A stretch of DNA of 64,000 nt from NCBI RefSeq assembly GCF_004801305.1, contig NZ_SSOD01000008.1, forward strand, positions 178,003-242,002, read 5' to 3'. The notes under the pieces were generated by a model, which saw only the letters and a list, made by a program, of their open reading frames with translations, was not told where the DNA came from and searched no databases. Below are positions 1 to 9,641 of this stretch, one piece after another. Origin of the DNA: Pseudothauera rhizosphaerae (GTDB taxonomy: Bacteria; Pseudomonadota; Gammaproteobacteria; Burkholderiales; Rhodocyclaceae). Within the stretch, counting starts at the first letter, position 1. The number at the start of each line of letters is the position of its first letter. Made by a program: the position numbers and the translations under genes.

Positions 1-647
1 GGGCTGCCGCTCCAGGGGTGTTCGAAAGTCAGCAGCGTGCATGCCAGTAAAAGGCGATGCACGCCGAACAGGGTCTGGAACAGCCGGTTGTGGCGCCCCT
101 TGCCAAAGGTGGCGTCGCCGACGATGGGGTGGGAGATGTGCTTGAGGTGGCGGCGCAACTGGTGGCGCCGGCCGGTCTCCGGCACCAGTTCCGCCAGCGC
201 GTAGCGGCTGGTGGGGTAGCGGTCCACCCGGCAGGGTAGCTCGGCGGTGGCCAGCGTGCGGAAGCGGGTCCGGGCCGGGCGGGGCGTGCCGGCGATGCCT
301 GCGGGCAGGTGCTCGGCCTCGTCGTGGCGCCGGCTCAGGGGATGGTCGATCAGCCCTTCGGCCGGCGGGTGGCCGCGTACCACCGCCACGTAGCGCTTGC
401 CGACCGCGCCCGCCTCGAAGGCGCCGGACAGCCGCGCCAGGGTCTCCCGATCGAGGGCGAACAGCAGCACGCCGGAGGTGCCCTTGTCCAGGCGGTGCAC
501 CGGAAACACATGGCGGCCGAGCTGGTCGCGCAGCAACTGCACGGCAAAGCGCGTCTCGCGGGCATCGAGGGCGGAGCGGTGGACCAGCAGGCCGGCGGGC
601 TTGTGGATGGCGACCAGGTGGTCGTCCCGGTGGAGCAGGGCGAGCAT
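1..647 (-). CDS. truC: tRNA pseudouridine(65) synthase TruC-like, 3' end outside the window
   Basis: RluA-type pseudouridine synthase that isomerises uridine in RNA. The reading frame begins [19 protein letters not shown], carries the catalytic block HRLDKGTSG (Asp nucleophile) near residue 52, and further on [19 protein letters not shown] followed by [12 protein letters not shown]. That last block is characteristic of the TruC subgroup, which modifies U65 of tRNA, rather than of the rRNA enzymes. About 215 residues are present and the C-terminus continues off the left edge. It is divergent from rpsT. Assignment to the RluA superfamily is certain; TruC as subgroup is likely. Confidence 0.85.
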   Translation of the reverse strand, partial: MLALLHRDDHLVAIHKPAGLLVHRSALDARETRFAVQLLRDQLGRHVFPVHRLDKGTSGVLLFALDRETLARLSGAFEAGAVGKRYVAVVRGHPPAEGLIDHPLSRRHDEAEHLPAGIAGTPRPARTRFRTLATAELPCRVDRYPTSRYALAELVPETGRRHQLRRHLKHISHPIVGDATFGKGRHNRLFQTLFGVHRLLLACTLLTFEHPWSGS

Positions 648-697
648 GGGCGGAAGGCGGGTGGTGGTGCGGGCATGCCGTGCGCTTCGCTTTGTGC

Positions 698-726
698 TTG
701 CATGCGGCGCGCCGGGCCGTTAGAAT
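698..726 (+). promoter_or_regulatory. Probable sigma70 promoter of rpsT
   Basis: TTGCAT at 698-703 and TAGAAT at 721-726 are separated by exactly 17 bases and point towards rpsT, whose start codon is 38 bases further on. Both hexamers match the housekeeping consensus at four or five of six positions. Confidence 0.6.
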
Positions 727-763
727 GCCGGTTTTTCCAAACCTGAACAACGGAAGTAAATCC

Positions 764-1030
764 ATGGCCAATTCCGCACAAGCCCGCAAGCGTGCCCGTC
801 AGGCGGTCAAGGCTCGCGCCCAGAACGCCAGCCTGCGCTCGCGTTTGCGTACCGCGATCAAGGCCGTTCGCAAGGCCATCGCGGGTGGCGACAAGGCGGC
901 GGCTCAGTCTGTGTTCCGCACCTCGACGAGCACCATCGACAGCATTGCCGACAAGAAGATCATCCACAAGAACAAGGCCGCTCGCCACAAGAGCCGCCTG
1001 TCGTCCGCCATCAAGGCGATGGCCGCCTGA
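764..1030 (+). CDS. rpsT: 30S ribosomal protein S20
   Basis: Small basic protein of 88 residues ([18 protein letters not shown]...) that binds 16S rRNA in the small subunit. The length and the Lys/Arg/Ala-rich helical composition are typical. The ATG at 764 is chosen over upstream in-frame starts because the conserved N-terminus begins there. A good promoter lies upstream and a strong terminator 22 bases downstream, so it is a single-gene unit. Confidence 0.97.
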   Translation: MANSAQARKRARQAVKARAQNASLRSRLRTAIKAVRKAIAGGDKAAAQSVFRTSTSTIDSIADKKIIHKNKAARHKSRLSSAIKAMAA

Positions 1031-1052
1031 TTCGGGCGCCGCGACGGCACGA

Positions 1053-1085
1053 AAAACGGCGACCTTCGGGTCGCCGTTTTCTTTT
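1053..1085 (+). terminator. Rho-independent terminator of rpsT
   Basis: Perfect 12-bp stem with a TTCG tetraloop (1053-1064 pairs with 1069-1080), followed by C and TTTT. The A-run on the left arm means it could also work in the other direction, for the leftward DUF3579 gene. Confidence 0.9.
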
Positions 1086-1127
1086 GTCCGGGGCGTTCCG
1101 ATCCGCGATGCCCCGTGCCGGCCGGGT

Positions 1128-1424
1128 TCAGAGCGCGGTCTGCTCCGGGTCCATCGGTTCCATCTGCAGGTTGTTGTCGTTGGCGAAATTGATCAGGAAC
1201 TTGTAGGCCAGCGGCTCCACGTCGTAGAGGCGGCGATCCACGAGCACCGTCTTGTCGCCCTTGAGGGTGCAGCCGGGGCGCACGTAGGGGGAGTACATCA
1301 TGCGGTGGTCGGCGCCGAAGGCCGACATGATGCCGCACAGGCGGTCCGCCCAGTCGCTCGGGCGGAATTTCTTTCCCTCTCTCGTGACCCCGATGATGGC
1401 GAAGCTTTCGATCTTTTGATTCAT
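1128..1424 (-). CDS. DUF3579 family protein
   Basis: Protein of 98 residues (MNQKIESFAIIGVTREGKKFRPSDWADRL at the start). I recognise it as the DUF3579 family, which is largely confined to betaproteobacteria and commonly found beside the arginine genes, as here (divergent from argD). It has no signal peptide, membrane segment or known catalytic motif. Function is unknown; the conserved linkage to argD suggests, but does not show, a role near arginine metabolism. Confidence 0.8.
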   Translation of the reverse strand: MNQKIESFAIIGVTREGKKFRPSDWADRLCGIMSAFGADHRMMYSPYVRPGCTLKGDKTVLVDRRLYDVEPLAYKFLINFANDNNLQMEPMDPEQTAL

Positions 1425-1669
1425 GTGTCACGCCGTTCAGGCATCGGGAATCGGGGTGGGCGCAACCTGCGGGTATGCGGCGGCGCCTCGCAAGGAGGGC
1501 GGATTCTAACAGAAAACGTGTTCCGCAATGGCGCCCCGGCCCGCCGGCGGAGGGCCTGCAATATATACAACCTGCCCGGATTCCCTTAACATCTTTCCTT
1601 TGCCAATCCCACGGCGGCGTCTGCCGCCGTGTGCGTTTTTGTGCTTCATCGTTCCAGCGGGGGACCTCC
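1425..1669. promoter_or_regulatory. Divergent intergenic region between the DUF3579 gene and argD
   Basis: 245 bases holding the promoters for both directions. The AT-rich patch around 1558-1595 (contains TATATA) is the most promoter-like stretch on the argD side. No operator or riboswitch was recognised. Confidence 0.4.
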
Positions 1670-2842
1670 ATGTCGCATCTGATGAATACCTACGCTAGGC
1701 AGCCGGTGGCCTTCACCCACGGCGAAGGCGCGTGGATCTACGATGAGGCGGGCAGGCGCTACCTGGATGCTCTGTCCGGGATCGCCGTATCCACCCTTGG
1801 CCACAATCACCCGCGCCTGGTCCGCACCATTGCCGAACAGGCCGGCCGCGTGCTGCACACTTCCAACCTCTACTGCATTCCGCTGCAGGAACGGCTCGCC
1901 GACCGTCTGGCCGCGCTCTCGGGCATGGACGAGGTGTTCTTCTGCAATTCCGGCTGCGAGGCCAACGAGGCGGCGATCAAGCTCGCCCGCTTCTACGGGC
2001 ACCGCAAGGGCATCGAACTGCCCACCGTGATCGTCATGGAGAACGCCTTCCACGGTCGCACGCTGGCCACGCTGTCGGCCACCGGCAACCGCAAGAGCCA
2101 GGCCGGTTTCGAGCCGCTGGTGAGCGGCTTCGTGCGCGTGCCGTACAAGGACATCGGCGCCATCCGCGCCATTGCCGAGCACAACCACGGCGTGGTCGCC
2201 GTGATGCTGGAGATGATCCAGGGCGAGGGCGGCATCAACGTGGCCGACGAGGATTTCCAGCGCGAACTGCGCGAGGTGTGCGACCAGCACGAGTGGCTGC
2301 TGATCTGCGACGAAGTGCAGTGCGGCGTGGGCCGCACCGGGCACTGGTTCGGCTGGCAGCAGTCCGGCGTGAAGCCCGACGTGATGACGCTGGCCAAGGG
2401 CCTCGGCTCCGGCGTGCCCATCGGCGCCTGCCTGGCTGCCGGCCGTGCGGCCGGGCTGTTCGGACCGGGCAACCACGGCTCCACCTTCGGCGGCAATCCG
2501 CTGGCCTGCGCGGCCGGGCTGACCACGCTGGAGGTGATCGAAAGCGACGGGCTGATGTCCAACGCGTTGAAAGTCGGCGAAACGATCCGCAGCGGCCTGC
2601 GCGAGGCGCTCGCCGGGGTTGACGGTGTCGTGGACATCCGCGGCCGCGGATTGATGATAGGCGTCGAGCTCGACCGCCCCTGCGGCGCGCTGGTGGGCAA
2701 GGCCCTGGAAGCGGGGCTGCTGATCAACGTGACCGCGGAGCGGGTGATCCGCCTGCTGCCGCCGCTGATCCTGAGCGAAGCCGAGGCGCAGACCCTGGTC
2801 GGCCTGCTCGCACCGCTGGTGCGCGACTTCCTCGCCCAATGA
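1670..2842 (+). CDS. argD: Acetylornithine aminotransferase
   Basis: Class III PLP aminotransferase that makes N-acetylornithine from N-acetylglutamate semialdehyde in arginine synthesis. Length is 390 residues as usual for ArgD. It shows NSGCEANEAAIKLAR, the DEVQCGVGRTG block and the PLP lysine K243 in LAKGLGSG. The ATG at 1670 begins MSHLMNTYARQPVAF, which matches the family N-terminus; an upstream extension in the same frame is not family-like. argF begins 16 bases later, so the two are probably cotranscribed. Confidence 0.95.
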   Translation: MSHLMNTYARQPVAFTHGEGAWIYDEAGRRYLDALSGIAVSTLGHNHPRLVRTIAEQAGRVLHTSNLYCIPLQERLADRLAALSGMDEVFFCNSGCEANEAAIKLARFYGHRKGIELPTVIVMENAFHGRTLATLSATGNRKSQAGFEPLVSGFVRVPYKDIGAIRAIAEHNHGVVAVMLEMIQGEGGINVADEDFQRELREVCDQHEWLLICDEVQCGVGRTGHWFGWQQSGVKPDVMTLAKGLGSGVPIGACLAAGRAAGLFGPGNHGSTFGGNPLACAAGLTTLEVIESDGLMSNALKVGETIRSGLREALAGVDGVVDIRGRGLMIGVELDRPCGALVGKALEAGLLINVTAERVIRLLPPLILSEAEAQTLVGLLAPLVRDFLAQ

Positions 2843-2858
2843 GCAGAGGTTGGACGCG

Positions 2859-3785
2859 ATGACGGCACTCAAGCACTACCTGCAGTTCAAGGACTTCACG
2901 CGCGAGGAGTACGACTACCTGTTCGAGCGCACGCGCTGGATCAAGGACAAGTACAAGCGCTACGAGCCCCACCACCCGCTGTTCGACCGCACCCTGGTGA
3001 TGATCTTCGAGAAGGCCAGCACGCGCACGCGCCTGTCCTTCGAGGCGGGCATGCACCAGTTGGGCGGCTCGGCCATCTACCTGAACACGCGCGACTCGCA
3101 ACTGGGCCGCGGCGAGCCGGTGGAGGACGCGGCGCAGGTAATCTCGCGCATGAGCGACCTGGTGATGATCCGCACCTTCGAGCAGGACATCATCGAGCGC
3201 TTCGCCGCCAATTCGCGCGTGCCGGTCATCAACGGGCTGACCAACGAATACCACCCGTGCCAGATCCTGGCCGACATCTATACCTACATCGAGCACCGCG
3301 GCAGCATTCAGGGCAAGACCGTGGCCTGGGTGGGCGACTCCAACAACATGTGCAACACCTGGCTGCAGGCGGCCGAGGTGCTGGACTTCCACGTCCACGT
3401 GTCGACTCCGCCGGGCTACGAGGTGGAACCCGAACGCGCCGGCCTGTACGGCACCGGCCACTTCCAGCAGTTCGCCGACCCGCTGGAAGCCTGCAAGGGC
3501 GCCCATCTGGTGACCACCGACGTGTGGACCTCCATGGGCTTCGAGGCCGAGAACGAGGAACGCATGAAGGCCTTCGCCGACTGGTGCGTGGATGCCGAGA
3601 TGATGGCGGTGGCCGCAGCCGACGCGCTGTTCATGCACTGCCTGCCCGCCCACCGCGGCGAGGAAGTGACCGCCGAGGTCATCGACGGCCCCCAGTCGGT
3701 GGTGTGGGACGAGGCCGAAAACCGCTTGCACGCGCAGAAGGCCCTGATGGAGTACGTAGTGCTCGGTAGGGTCGAGGAAAAATGA
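2859..3785 (+). CDS. argF: Ornithine carbamoyltransferase
   Basis: Cytosolic enzyme that joins carbamoyl phosphate and ornithine to give citrulline. It has 308 residues with the carbamoyl-phosphate motif STRTR near residue 53, HPCQ and, near the C-terminus, FMHCLPAHRGEEV containing the ornithine-site Cys. The ATG at 2859 fits the family start; a TTG nine bases upstream is less likely. It lies between argD and argG, making a compact arginine block. Confidence 0.96.
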   Translation: MTALKHYLQFKDFTREEYDYLFERTRWIKDKYKRYEPHHPLFDRTLVMIFEKASTRTRLSFEAGMHQLGGSAIYLNTRDSQLGRGEPVEDAAQVISRMSDLVMIRTFEQDIIERFAANSRVPVINGLTNEYHPCQILADIYTYIEHRGSIQGKTVAWVGDSNNMCNTWLQAAEVLDFHVHVSTPPGYEVEPERAGLYGTGHFQQFADPLEACKGAHLVTTDVWTSMGFEAENEERMKAFADWCVDAEMMAVAAADALFMHCLPAHRGEEVTAEVIDGPQSVVWDEAENRLHAQKALMEYVVLGRVEEK

Positions 3786-3842
3786 CATCACGATGCCCAC
3801 GGGCGTGGGCATCGGCAACACAGCAGGGAACAGGAAAACAGC

Positions 3843-5072
<1,230 letters not shown>

Positions 5073-5096
5073 ACGGGGGCCGAGGCGAGCTGAAAA

Positions 5097-5327
5097 ATGG
5101 AAAATGAAGTCCTGATCTTCGGGCTGACCGTCGAGGAGTTCTCGTCCATCTCCCTCAAGGTCTGCTTCACCGCCCTGATCCTCTACATGCTGTTCATCAT
5201 CGGCAACTTGGCCAAGGAGTCCAAGGCCGGCAGATACGGCACCGTGTGGATGTTCATCGCCCTGGGGCTGGGCTTCGTCGGCTTCGTCTCCAAGGCCTTC
5301 ATCCAGAAAATCATGGGTATCGAATAG
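5097..5327 (+). CDS. DUF2788 family small membrane protein
   Basis: 76 residues with two hydrophobic helices (about residues 21-39 and 49-68) separated by a basic loop ([10 protein letters not shown]). I recognise the DUF2788 family of proteobacterial inner-membrane proteins. Function unknown. It starts 24 bases after argG and is probably read in the same transcript as ppnP and yajQ. Confidence 0.75.
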   Translation: MENEVLIFGLTVEEFSSISLKVCFTALILYMLFIIGNLAKESKAGRYGTVWMFIALGLGFVGFVSKAFIQKIMGIE

Positions 5328-5338
5328 GATTCCAGCGC

Positions 5339-5662
5339 ATGAGCATCACCGAGAAGTTCGACGGCGTGGCCGTCACCACCCGGGCCAACGTGTATTTCGA
5401 CGGCAAGTGCGTCAGCCACTCCATCGTGCTGGCCGACGGCACGAAGAAGTCGGTGGGCGTGATACTGCCGGCCAGTCTCACCTTCAACACCGGTGCGCCG
5501 GAGATCATGGAAGGCGTGGCCGGAAGCTGCCGCGTGCGCCTGAAGGGCGAGAGCGAGTGGAAGACCTACGGCGCCGGGGAATCCTTCACGGTGCCGGGCA
5601 ACTCGGCCTTCGACATCAAGGTCGCCGGCGAGCCCTACCACTACGTCTGCCATTTCGGCTGA
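5339..5662 (+). CDS. ppnP: Pyrimidine/purine nucleoside phosphorylase PpnP
   Basis: 107-residue cupin-like protein of the YaiE/PpnP family (DUF1255), which phosphorolyses a broad set of nucleosides. The family pattern is clear: [30 protein letters not shown] and the C-terminal [14 protein letters not shown]. The ATG at 5339 is chosen because the conserved fold starts there; an upstream in-frame start would overlap the previous gene deeply. Confidence 0.9.
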   Translation: MSITEKFDGVAVTTRANVYFDGKCVSHSIVLADGTKKSVGVILPASLTFNTGAPEIMEGVAGSCRVRLKGESEWKTYGAGESFTVPGNSAFDIKVAGEPYHYVCHFG

Positions 5663-5678
5663 GGCAGGGGAGGGCGCC

Positions 5679-6164
5679 ATGCCGTCTTTCGACATCATGT
5701 CCGAGGTGGACGAAGTCGCGCTGCGCAACGCCGTGGACGTGGCCAACCGCAAGATCACCAACCGCTACGACTTCAAGGGCAGCGACGCCCGCATCGAGCA
5801 GGCCGACAAGTTGCTCACGCTGTACGCCGACAGTGACTTCCAGCTCGACCAGATGACCGCGGTGCTGCTGCCCGAGATGACCGGCAAGAAGGTGGACGTG
5901 CGCTGCCTGGACTACGGCGACGTGCAGAAAATCTCCGGCAACAAGGTCAAGCAGGAAGTGAAGGTGCGGGTGGGCGTGGAGCAGGACATGGCGAAGAAGA
6001 TCGTCAAGCTCCTCAAGGACAGCAAGCTCAAGGTCCAGGCCGCCATCCAGGGCGACGCGGTGCGGGTGTCCGGCGCCAAGCGCGACGTGCTGCAGGAGGC
6101 CATCGCGCTGGTGCGGAAGGAGATCACCGATTTTCCGCTGCAGTACGGCAACTTCCGTGATTGA
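5679..6164 (+). CDS. yajQ: YajQ family nucleotide-binding protein (UPF0234)
   Basis: 161 residues beginning [20 protein letters not shown], with [13 protein letters not shown] and the C-terminal [11 protein letters not shown]. All are hallmarks of YajQ, a two-domain ferredoxin-fold protein for which cyclic di-GMP and tRNA/nucleotide binding have been reported in other bacteria. It is the last gene of the run from argG and is followed by a REP-like pair. Confidence 0.92.
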   Translation: MPSFDIMSEVDEVALRNAVDVANRKITNRYDFKGSDARIEQADKLLTLYADSDFQLDQMTAVLLPEMTGKKVDVRCLDYGDVQKISGNKVKQEVKVRVGVEQDMAKKIVKLLKDSKLKVQAAIQGDAVRVSGAKRDVLQEAIALVRKEITDFPLQYGNFRD

Positions 6165-6171
6165 ACCGGCG

Positions 6172-6231
6172 GATCGCGGCCAAGGCCGCTCCTACAGGAC
6201 CGTCGACCGTGGGAGCGGGCTTGCCCGCGAT
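6172..6231. repeat. REP-like inverted pair after yajQ
   Basis: 6172-6196 reads GATCGCGGCCAAGGCCGCTC and continues CTACA; 6209-6231 reads GTGGGAGCGGGCTTGCCCGC followed by GAT. Each is an imperfect stem-loop, and the second is close to the reverse complement of the first. This is the layout of a BIME/REP doublet like those of pseudomonads. It sits between convergent genes (yajQ and the reductase) and may also end both transcripts. Confidence 0.75.
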
Positions 6232-6254
6232 TCGGCCAGCTGCCCCTTGCCGGT

Positions 6255-7304
6255 TCACGCCGCCACCAGGTGGCTGGGTGGCGCGGTCTGCGGTATCGCC
6301 TGACCGAAATAGCCTTCGGTGTGGATCAGATCGTCGCGTGCCCCGAGCGCCCTGGCGGCGGCCACGCAGGCCGCGACGAAATCCGGGCTGCCGGCGACGA
6401 ATACGCTGTGTTTCGACAGGTCAGGGAACAGGTCGGGGAGCACCGCCGGAATGCGTCCGTGCAGCAGGCCCTCTCGCGTCTCGCCCGTGAGCGTGGGGCG
6501 CCAGATGAAGTTGCGGTGGCGCGTCTCCCAGTACTTCATCAGCCCTGAGTCGTAGAGATCCGCCGCGGTGCGCGCCGAGAACAACAGGGTGACCGGCTTG
6601 CGGTAGGCACGCCGCAGGGCCGCCTCGGTCAGGGACAGGATGGGGGCCAGCCCCGAGCCCGCCGCCATGCACAGCACCGGGGTGTCCACCGAGGGGTCGC
6701 CGATGAAGGTGCCGTAGGGGCCGGATATCTTCACCACGTCGCCGGGTTTCAGCGTGTCGTGCACCCACTGGCTGGTCTGGCCGTCTTCCACGCGGGTGAT
6801 CTGCAGCACGATCTCGCCGTCCGGGCGCGGCGCGTTGGCGATGGAATAGCAGCGCGGCGGGGCGCCGGCGCGCTCGTCGCCCAGGGTGACGTATTGGCCC
6901 GGCCAGTAGCGCATGGGCTGGCCCACCGGGCGGAAGCGCAGTTCCAGGATGCGCGGCGTGCGGGCGATGCGGTCGGTGAGCACGAAGCGCTGATCCTCCC
7001 GCGGCGGGAAGAGCTTGGGCTTGGCGTCCTCGGTGCCCCACTCGATGACCAGTTCGGCGGACAGCGGCTTGGCCATGCACATCAGGCCGTAGCCCTGCTT
7101 GCGCTCCTCCTGGGACAGGGCCATGTCCAGCACCATGCCCTGGTCGAACTGGCCGGTGAGCACCTTGACCTTACATTCGCCACAGGCGCCGGCGCGGCAG
7201 TTGTTGGGCAGCGCGTAGCCGGCCTTCTCCAGCGCGCCGAGCACGGTGTCGCCGGGCGTGCATTCCACTTCGCGGCCGGAGGGGTGGAGGCGGATCTTCT
7301 GCAT
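6255..7304 (-). CDS. Ferredoxin-flavin NAD(P)H oxidoreductase (2Fe-2S, FAD, NAD domains)
   Basis: Electron-transfer component of a probable two-component oxygenase, 349 residues. Residues about 1-90 are a plant-type 2Fe-2S domain with CRAGACGEC and a fourth Cys in LMCMAK; about 100-200 form an FAD domain (RCYSIAN binds flavin); the C-terminus is an NAD domain (MAAGSGLAPILS). This is the architecture of reductases of bacterial multicomponent monooxygenases and CDP-6-deoxyglucoseen reductase. The start at 7304 has GGGAGA just upstream. It follows the di-iron gene by 88 bases on the same strand, so the two probably work together. The oxygenase substrate is unknown. Confidence 0.85.
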   Translation of the reverse strand: MQKIRLHPSGREVECTPGDTVLGALEKAGYALPNNCRAGACGECKVKVLTGQFDQGMVLDMALSQEERKQGYGLMCMAKPLSAELVIEWGTEDAKPKLFPPREDQRFVLTDRIARTPRILELRFRPVGQPMRYWPGQYVTLGDERAGAPPRCYSIANAPRPDGEIVLQITRVEDGQTSQWVHDTLKPGDVVKISGPYGTFIGDPSVDTPVLCMAAGSGLAPILSLTEAALRRAYRKPVTLLFSARTAADLYDSGLMKYWETRHRNFIWRPTLTGETREGLLHGRIPAVLPDLFPDLSKHSVFVAGSPDFVAACVAAARALGARDDLIHTEGYFGQAIPQTAPPSHLVAA

Positions 7305-7392
7305 TCTTGTCTCCCGATCGGGGTGGGGTCGGATGTGCAAAGGGCCGCGGGTGCTTTGCCCGCGGCCCGTGGTGGTTGCGGGTGGGCGAGGC

Positions 7393-8418
7393 TCAGAACA
7401 CCGGGATGATGTCCTGCATGTCCACGTCCGATACTTCCTGGCCGGTGATGCCCACTTCGGGAATCGCCGGGAAGGGGATGCCGTAGCGGTCGAGCACGCC
7501 CTTCAGGTTCAGCATCGCGTTCTTCCAGTTCTCCTTCTTGGCTTCATAGCTCGGCACGCCGAAGCCGGCGCCGCGGGCCACCTCCTCGGCTTCGCGCTGG
7601 TTGGCGATGAAGTCGTCGGGCAGGTCCCAGAATTCCATCGGCGGCTCGAACAGCACGGCGGACAGGAAGAGGTAGCCGGCGCGGATCTGCTTGGTCACCA
7701 GGGCCTTGTCCTCCTGGGGCAGGCGCGGGTAGTCGCGCTCCATCAGGGCCATACAGATGGCCATGTGGCGGCCCTCGTCGCGGCCGATGTTGCGGAAGGC
7801 TTCCTTGAACACCAGTTCGCGGGAATTGTCGTGCATCTGCTTGAAGATGGTCGCCGCGGCGATCTCGCCCATCAGGAAGGAGCTGAACAGCACCGCCAGC
7901 GAATACTTGGGCACCGCCTGCTTGTAGCCGGTCCAGTAACGGCCGCCGTTGTAGTACAGCCACTTGGCGTTCTTCTGCAGGCGCTTGCCGAGTTCGGTCT
8001 TCGGCTCGTAGGTGAGGGGGTCCGGATGCTCCAGGAAGCGGGTGATCGCCAGGCCGCACATCTGCTCGTGGTTCTGCTCGTCGCGGGTCACGGAGAAGAA
8101 GCAGCGCCGCACCGGGTCTTCCTCGTGCACTTCATAGGTCTTGATGAAGGCTTCGGCGAAGACCGGGGGTGCGGAGGCGTCGAACACGGAGAGCAGCGTC
8201 CACCAGTAGGCGATCGCCTCCCGTTCTTCCCAGGAGTAGGACTCCACGTCCAGGGTGTCCCAGGGCAGTTTCTTGGGGTCCCAGTTCTCGCGCTGGGCCG
8301 CGTCCCACACTTCCTCCATCTTGGCGGTCTGGGCGTGCCAGGACAGGGGGTAGACGTTGGGTTGCTGGGTCTCGGGCGGGAACTCCATCCGCTGGGCGAG
8401 CTTTTCGTTGTGGGCCAT
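7393..8418 (-). CDS. Ferritin-like di-iron protein, probable oxygenase component
   Basis: 341 residues, all helical in appearance, with two di-iron half-sites: E89 with DEQNH (E114, H117), and E185 with DEGRH (E215, H218). The second pair has the exact E-X28-DExRH spacing of ferritin-like di-iron oxygenases and R2-type proteins. It begins 8418 with GAGGAGACACTG before the ATG. A flavin-iron-sulfur reductase follows, which supports an O2-activating enzyme rather than an iron store. I cannot name the substrate; relatives span hydroxylases, N-oxygenases and cyclases. The upstream FNR-type box suggests expression at low oxygen. Confidence 0.75.
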   Translation of the reverse strand: MAHNEKLAQRMEFPPETQQPNVYPLSWHAQTAKMEEVWDAAQRENWDPKKLPWDTLDVESYSWEEREAIAYWWTLLSVFDASAPPVFAEAFIKTYEVHEEDPVRRCFFSVTRDEQNHEQMCGLAITRFLEHPDPLTYEPKTELGKRLQKNAKWLYYNGGRYWTGYKQAVPKYSLAVLFSSFLMGEIAAATIFKQMHDNSRELVFKEAFRNIGRDEGRHMAICMALMERDYPRLPQEDKALVTKQIRAGYLFLSAVLFEPPMEFWDLPDDFIANQREAEEVARGAGFGVPSYEAKKENWKNAMLNLKGVLDRYGIPFPAIPEVGITGQEVSDVDMQDIIPVF

Positions 8419-8501
8419 CAGTGTCTCCTCGTCGTTGGTATCGGTTCGGCGGCATGGGTGCCGCTCGGCAGAAAAGATGAGGCTTCGCAGGTCTGGAAAA
8501 G

Positions 8502-8515
8502 TTGATCCAGGTCAA
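8502..8515 (-). promoter_or_regulatory. FNR/Anr-type box upstream of the di-iron operon
   Basis: TTGATCCAGGTCAA differs from the TTGAT-N4-ATCAA consensus at one position. It is centred about 90 bases before the di-iron start codon, leaving room for an activated start site some 42 bases downstream of the centre. It also lies between two divergent genes, so an effect on the CobD-like gene is possible. Confidence 0.65.
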
Positions 8516-8530
8516 CAAATCATAAAATTG

Positions 8531-8548
8531 ATTGACCGGTCGGTCAAT
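8531..8548. promoter_or_regulatory. TetR-type operator candidate
   Basis: ATTGACCG-GT-CGGTCAAT is a perfect 8-bp inverted repeat around two bases and resembles operators of TetR-family repressors (GACCGGTCGGTC core). It is 15 bases from the FNR-type box in the same divergent region. No tetR gene lies in the window. Confidence 0.5.
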
Positions 8549-8693
8549 AATATTTTTCCGCCGTGGCGATGTACCGGTATGCACATGTATCGCGTGATGT
8601 GCGCCCGCTGAACTGACGCCCACTTGTGGTATCGTCGCCGGGAAACAGCCGGAACAAGGGCTGCCAGCTTGCTCTCACCCTGACGACCCCCGC

Positions 8694-9620
8694 ATGACGC
8701 TTTTTTCGCTGATCATCGCCCTGCTGATCGAGCAGGTGCGCCCTCTGCCTGCGCAGCAGGTGGTACTGGACCCTCTGGGCCGCCTGTCGGCTGCATTGAC
8801 CGAGCGTTTCAACGACGGCCAGGTGCGCAACGGCCGCATCGCCTGGCTGCTGGTGATCGTGCTGGGTACTGCCGGCACCGCGCTGCTCCATTGGCTGCTG
8901 TCGAGCCTGCATCCGCTGTTCGCCTTCGCCTTCGACATCGGCGTGCTCTACCTGACCATGGGCTTCCGCCAGGAGAGCCACTTCTTCACCGACATCCACC
9001 TGGCGCTGCGCATGGGCGAGATCGACCGCGCCCGCGCGCTGCTGGGCGAATGGCGCGGCGGGCAATATCGCGAGGCCAGTTCCAGCGAGGTCGCGCGGCT
9101 CGCCATCGAACAGGGGCTGGTGTCCTCGCACCGCAACGTATTCGGCGTAGTGTTCTGGTTCATCGTGCTGCCCGGTCCCGCCGGGGCGGTGCTGTACCGC
9201 CTGGCGCGCTACTTCGCCGAGGACTGGGGAATGCGGCGCGATGCCGAGTTCGGCGCGTTCGGGCAGTTCGCGCGCAAGGCCTTCGAGGTGATCGATTTCG
9301 TCCCGGTGCGGCTCACCGCGGCTTCCTTCTCGGTGATGGGCGACTTCGAGGATGCGGTGTACTGCTGGCGCACCCAGGCCATGCTTTGGCCCGACAAGGC
9401 CTCCGGTATACTGCTGGCGAGCGGCGCCGGCGCCATGGGCGTGCGGCTGGGCATGCCGGTTCATGAATCGGGCGAGGTCGTCGAGCGCCCGGAGATGGGG
9501 CTCGGCGAGGAAGCCGATGCCGATTACATGCAGAGTACGGTAGGCCTGGTATGGCGCGCGCTGCTGCTCTGTCTGGTGTTGCTGGCCCTGGTCGGAATCG
9601 CCGGCTGGGTCGGCGGTTGA
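8694..9620 (+). CDS. CobD/CbiB family membrane protein
   Basis: 308 residues with hydrophobic segments near the N-terminus (about 4-17), at 48-66, 70-88, 143-160 and the C-terminus (about 286-305). The family pattern (DPLGRL, CWRTQA, WPDKASGILLASGAGAMGVRLG) resembles adenosylcobinamide-phosphate synthase CobD/CbiB. Such single copies outside cobalamin operons are common in betaproteobacteria and their function is not established. No other cobalamin gene is nearby, so a role in B12 synthesis is doubtful. Confidence 0.75.
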   Translation: MTLFSLIIALLIEQVRPLPAQQVVLDPLGRLSAALTERFNDGQVRNGRIAWLLVIVLGTAGTALLHWLLSSLHPLFAFAFDIGVLYLTMGFRQESHFFTDIHLALRMGEIDRARALLGEWRGGQYREASSSEVARLAIEQGLVSSHRNVFGVVFWFIVLPGPAGAVLYRLARYFAEDWGMRRDAEFGAFGQFARKAFEVIDFVPVRLTAASFSVMGDFEDAVYCWRTQAMLWPDKASGILLASGAGAMGVRLGMPVHESGEVVERPEMGLGEEADADYMQSTVGLVWRALLLCLVLLALVGIAGWVGG

Positions 9621-9641
9621 TTGACGTGGAAGGAGTATCAG

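Noticed and set aside
8694..9620. Part of a cobalamin biosynthesis operon
   Set aside because: Only a CobD/CbiB-like gene is present, with no other cob gene or cobalamin riboswitch nearby.
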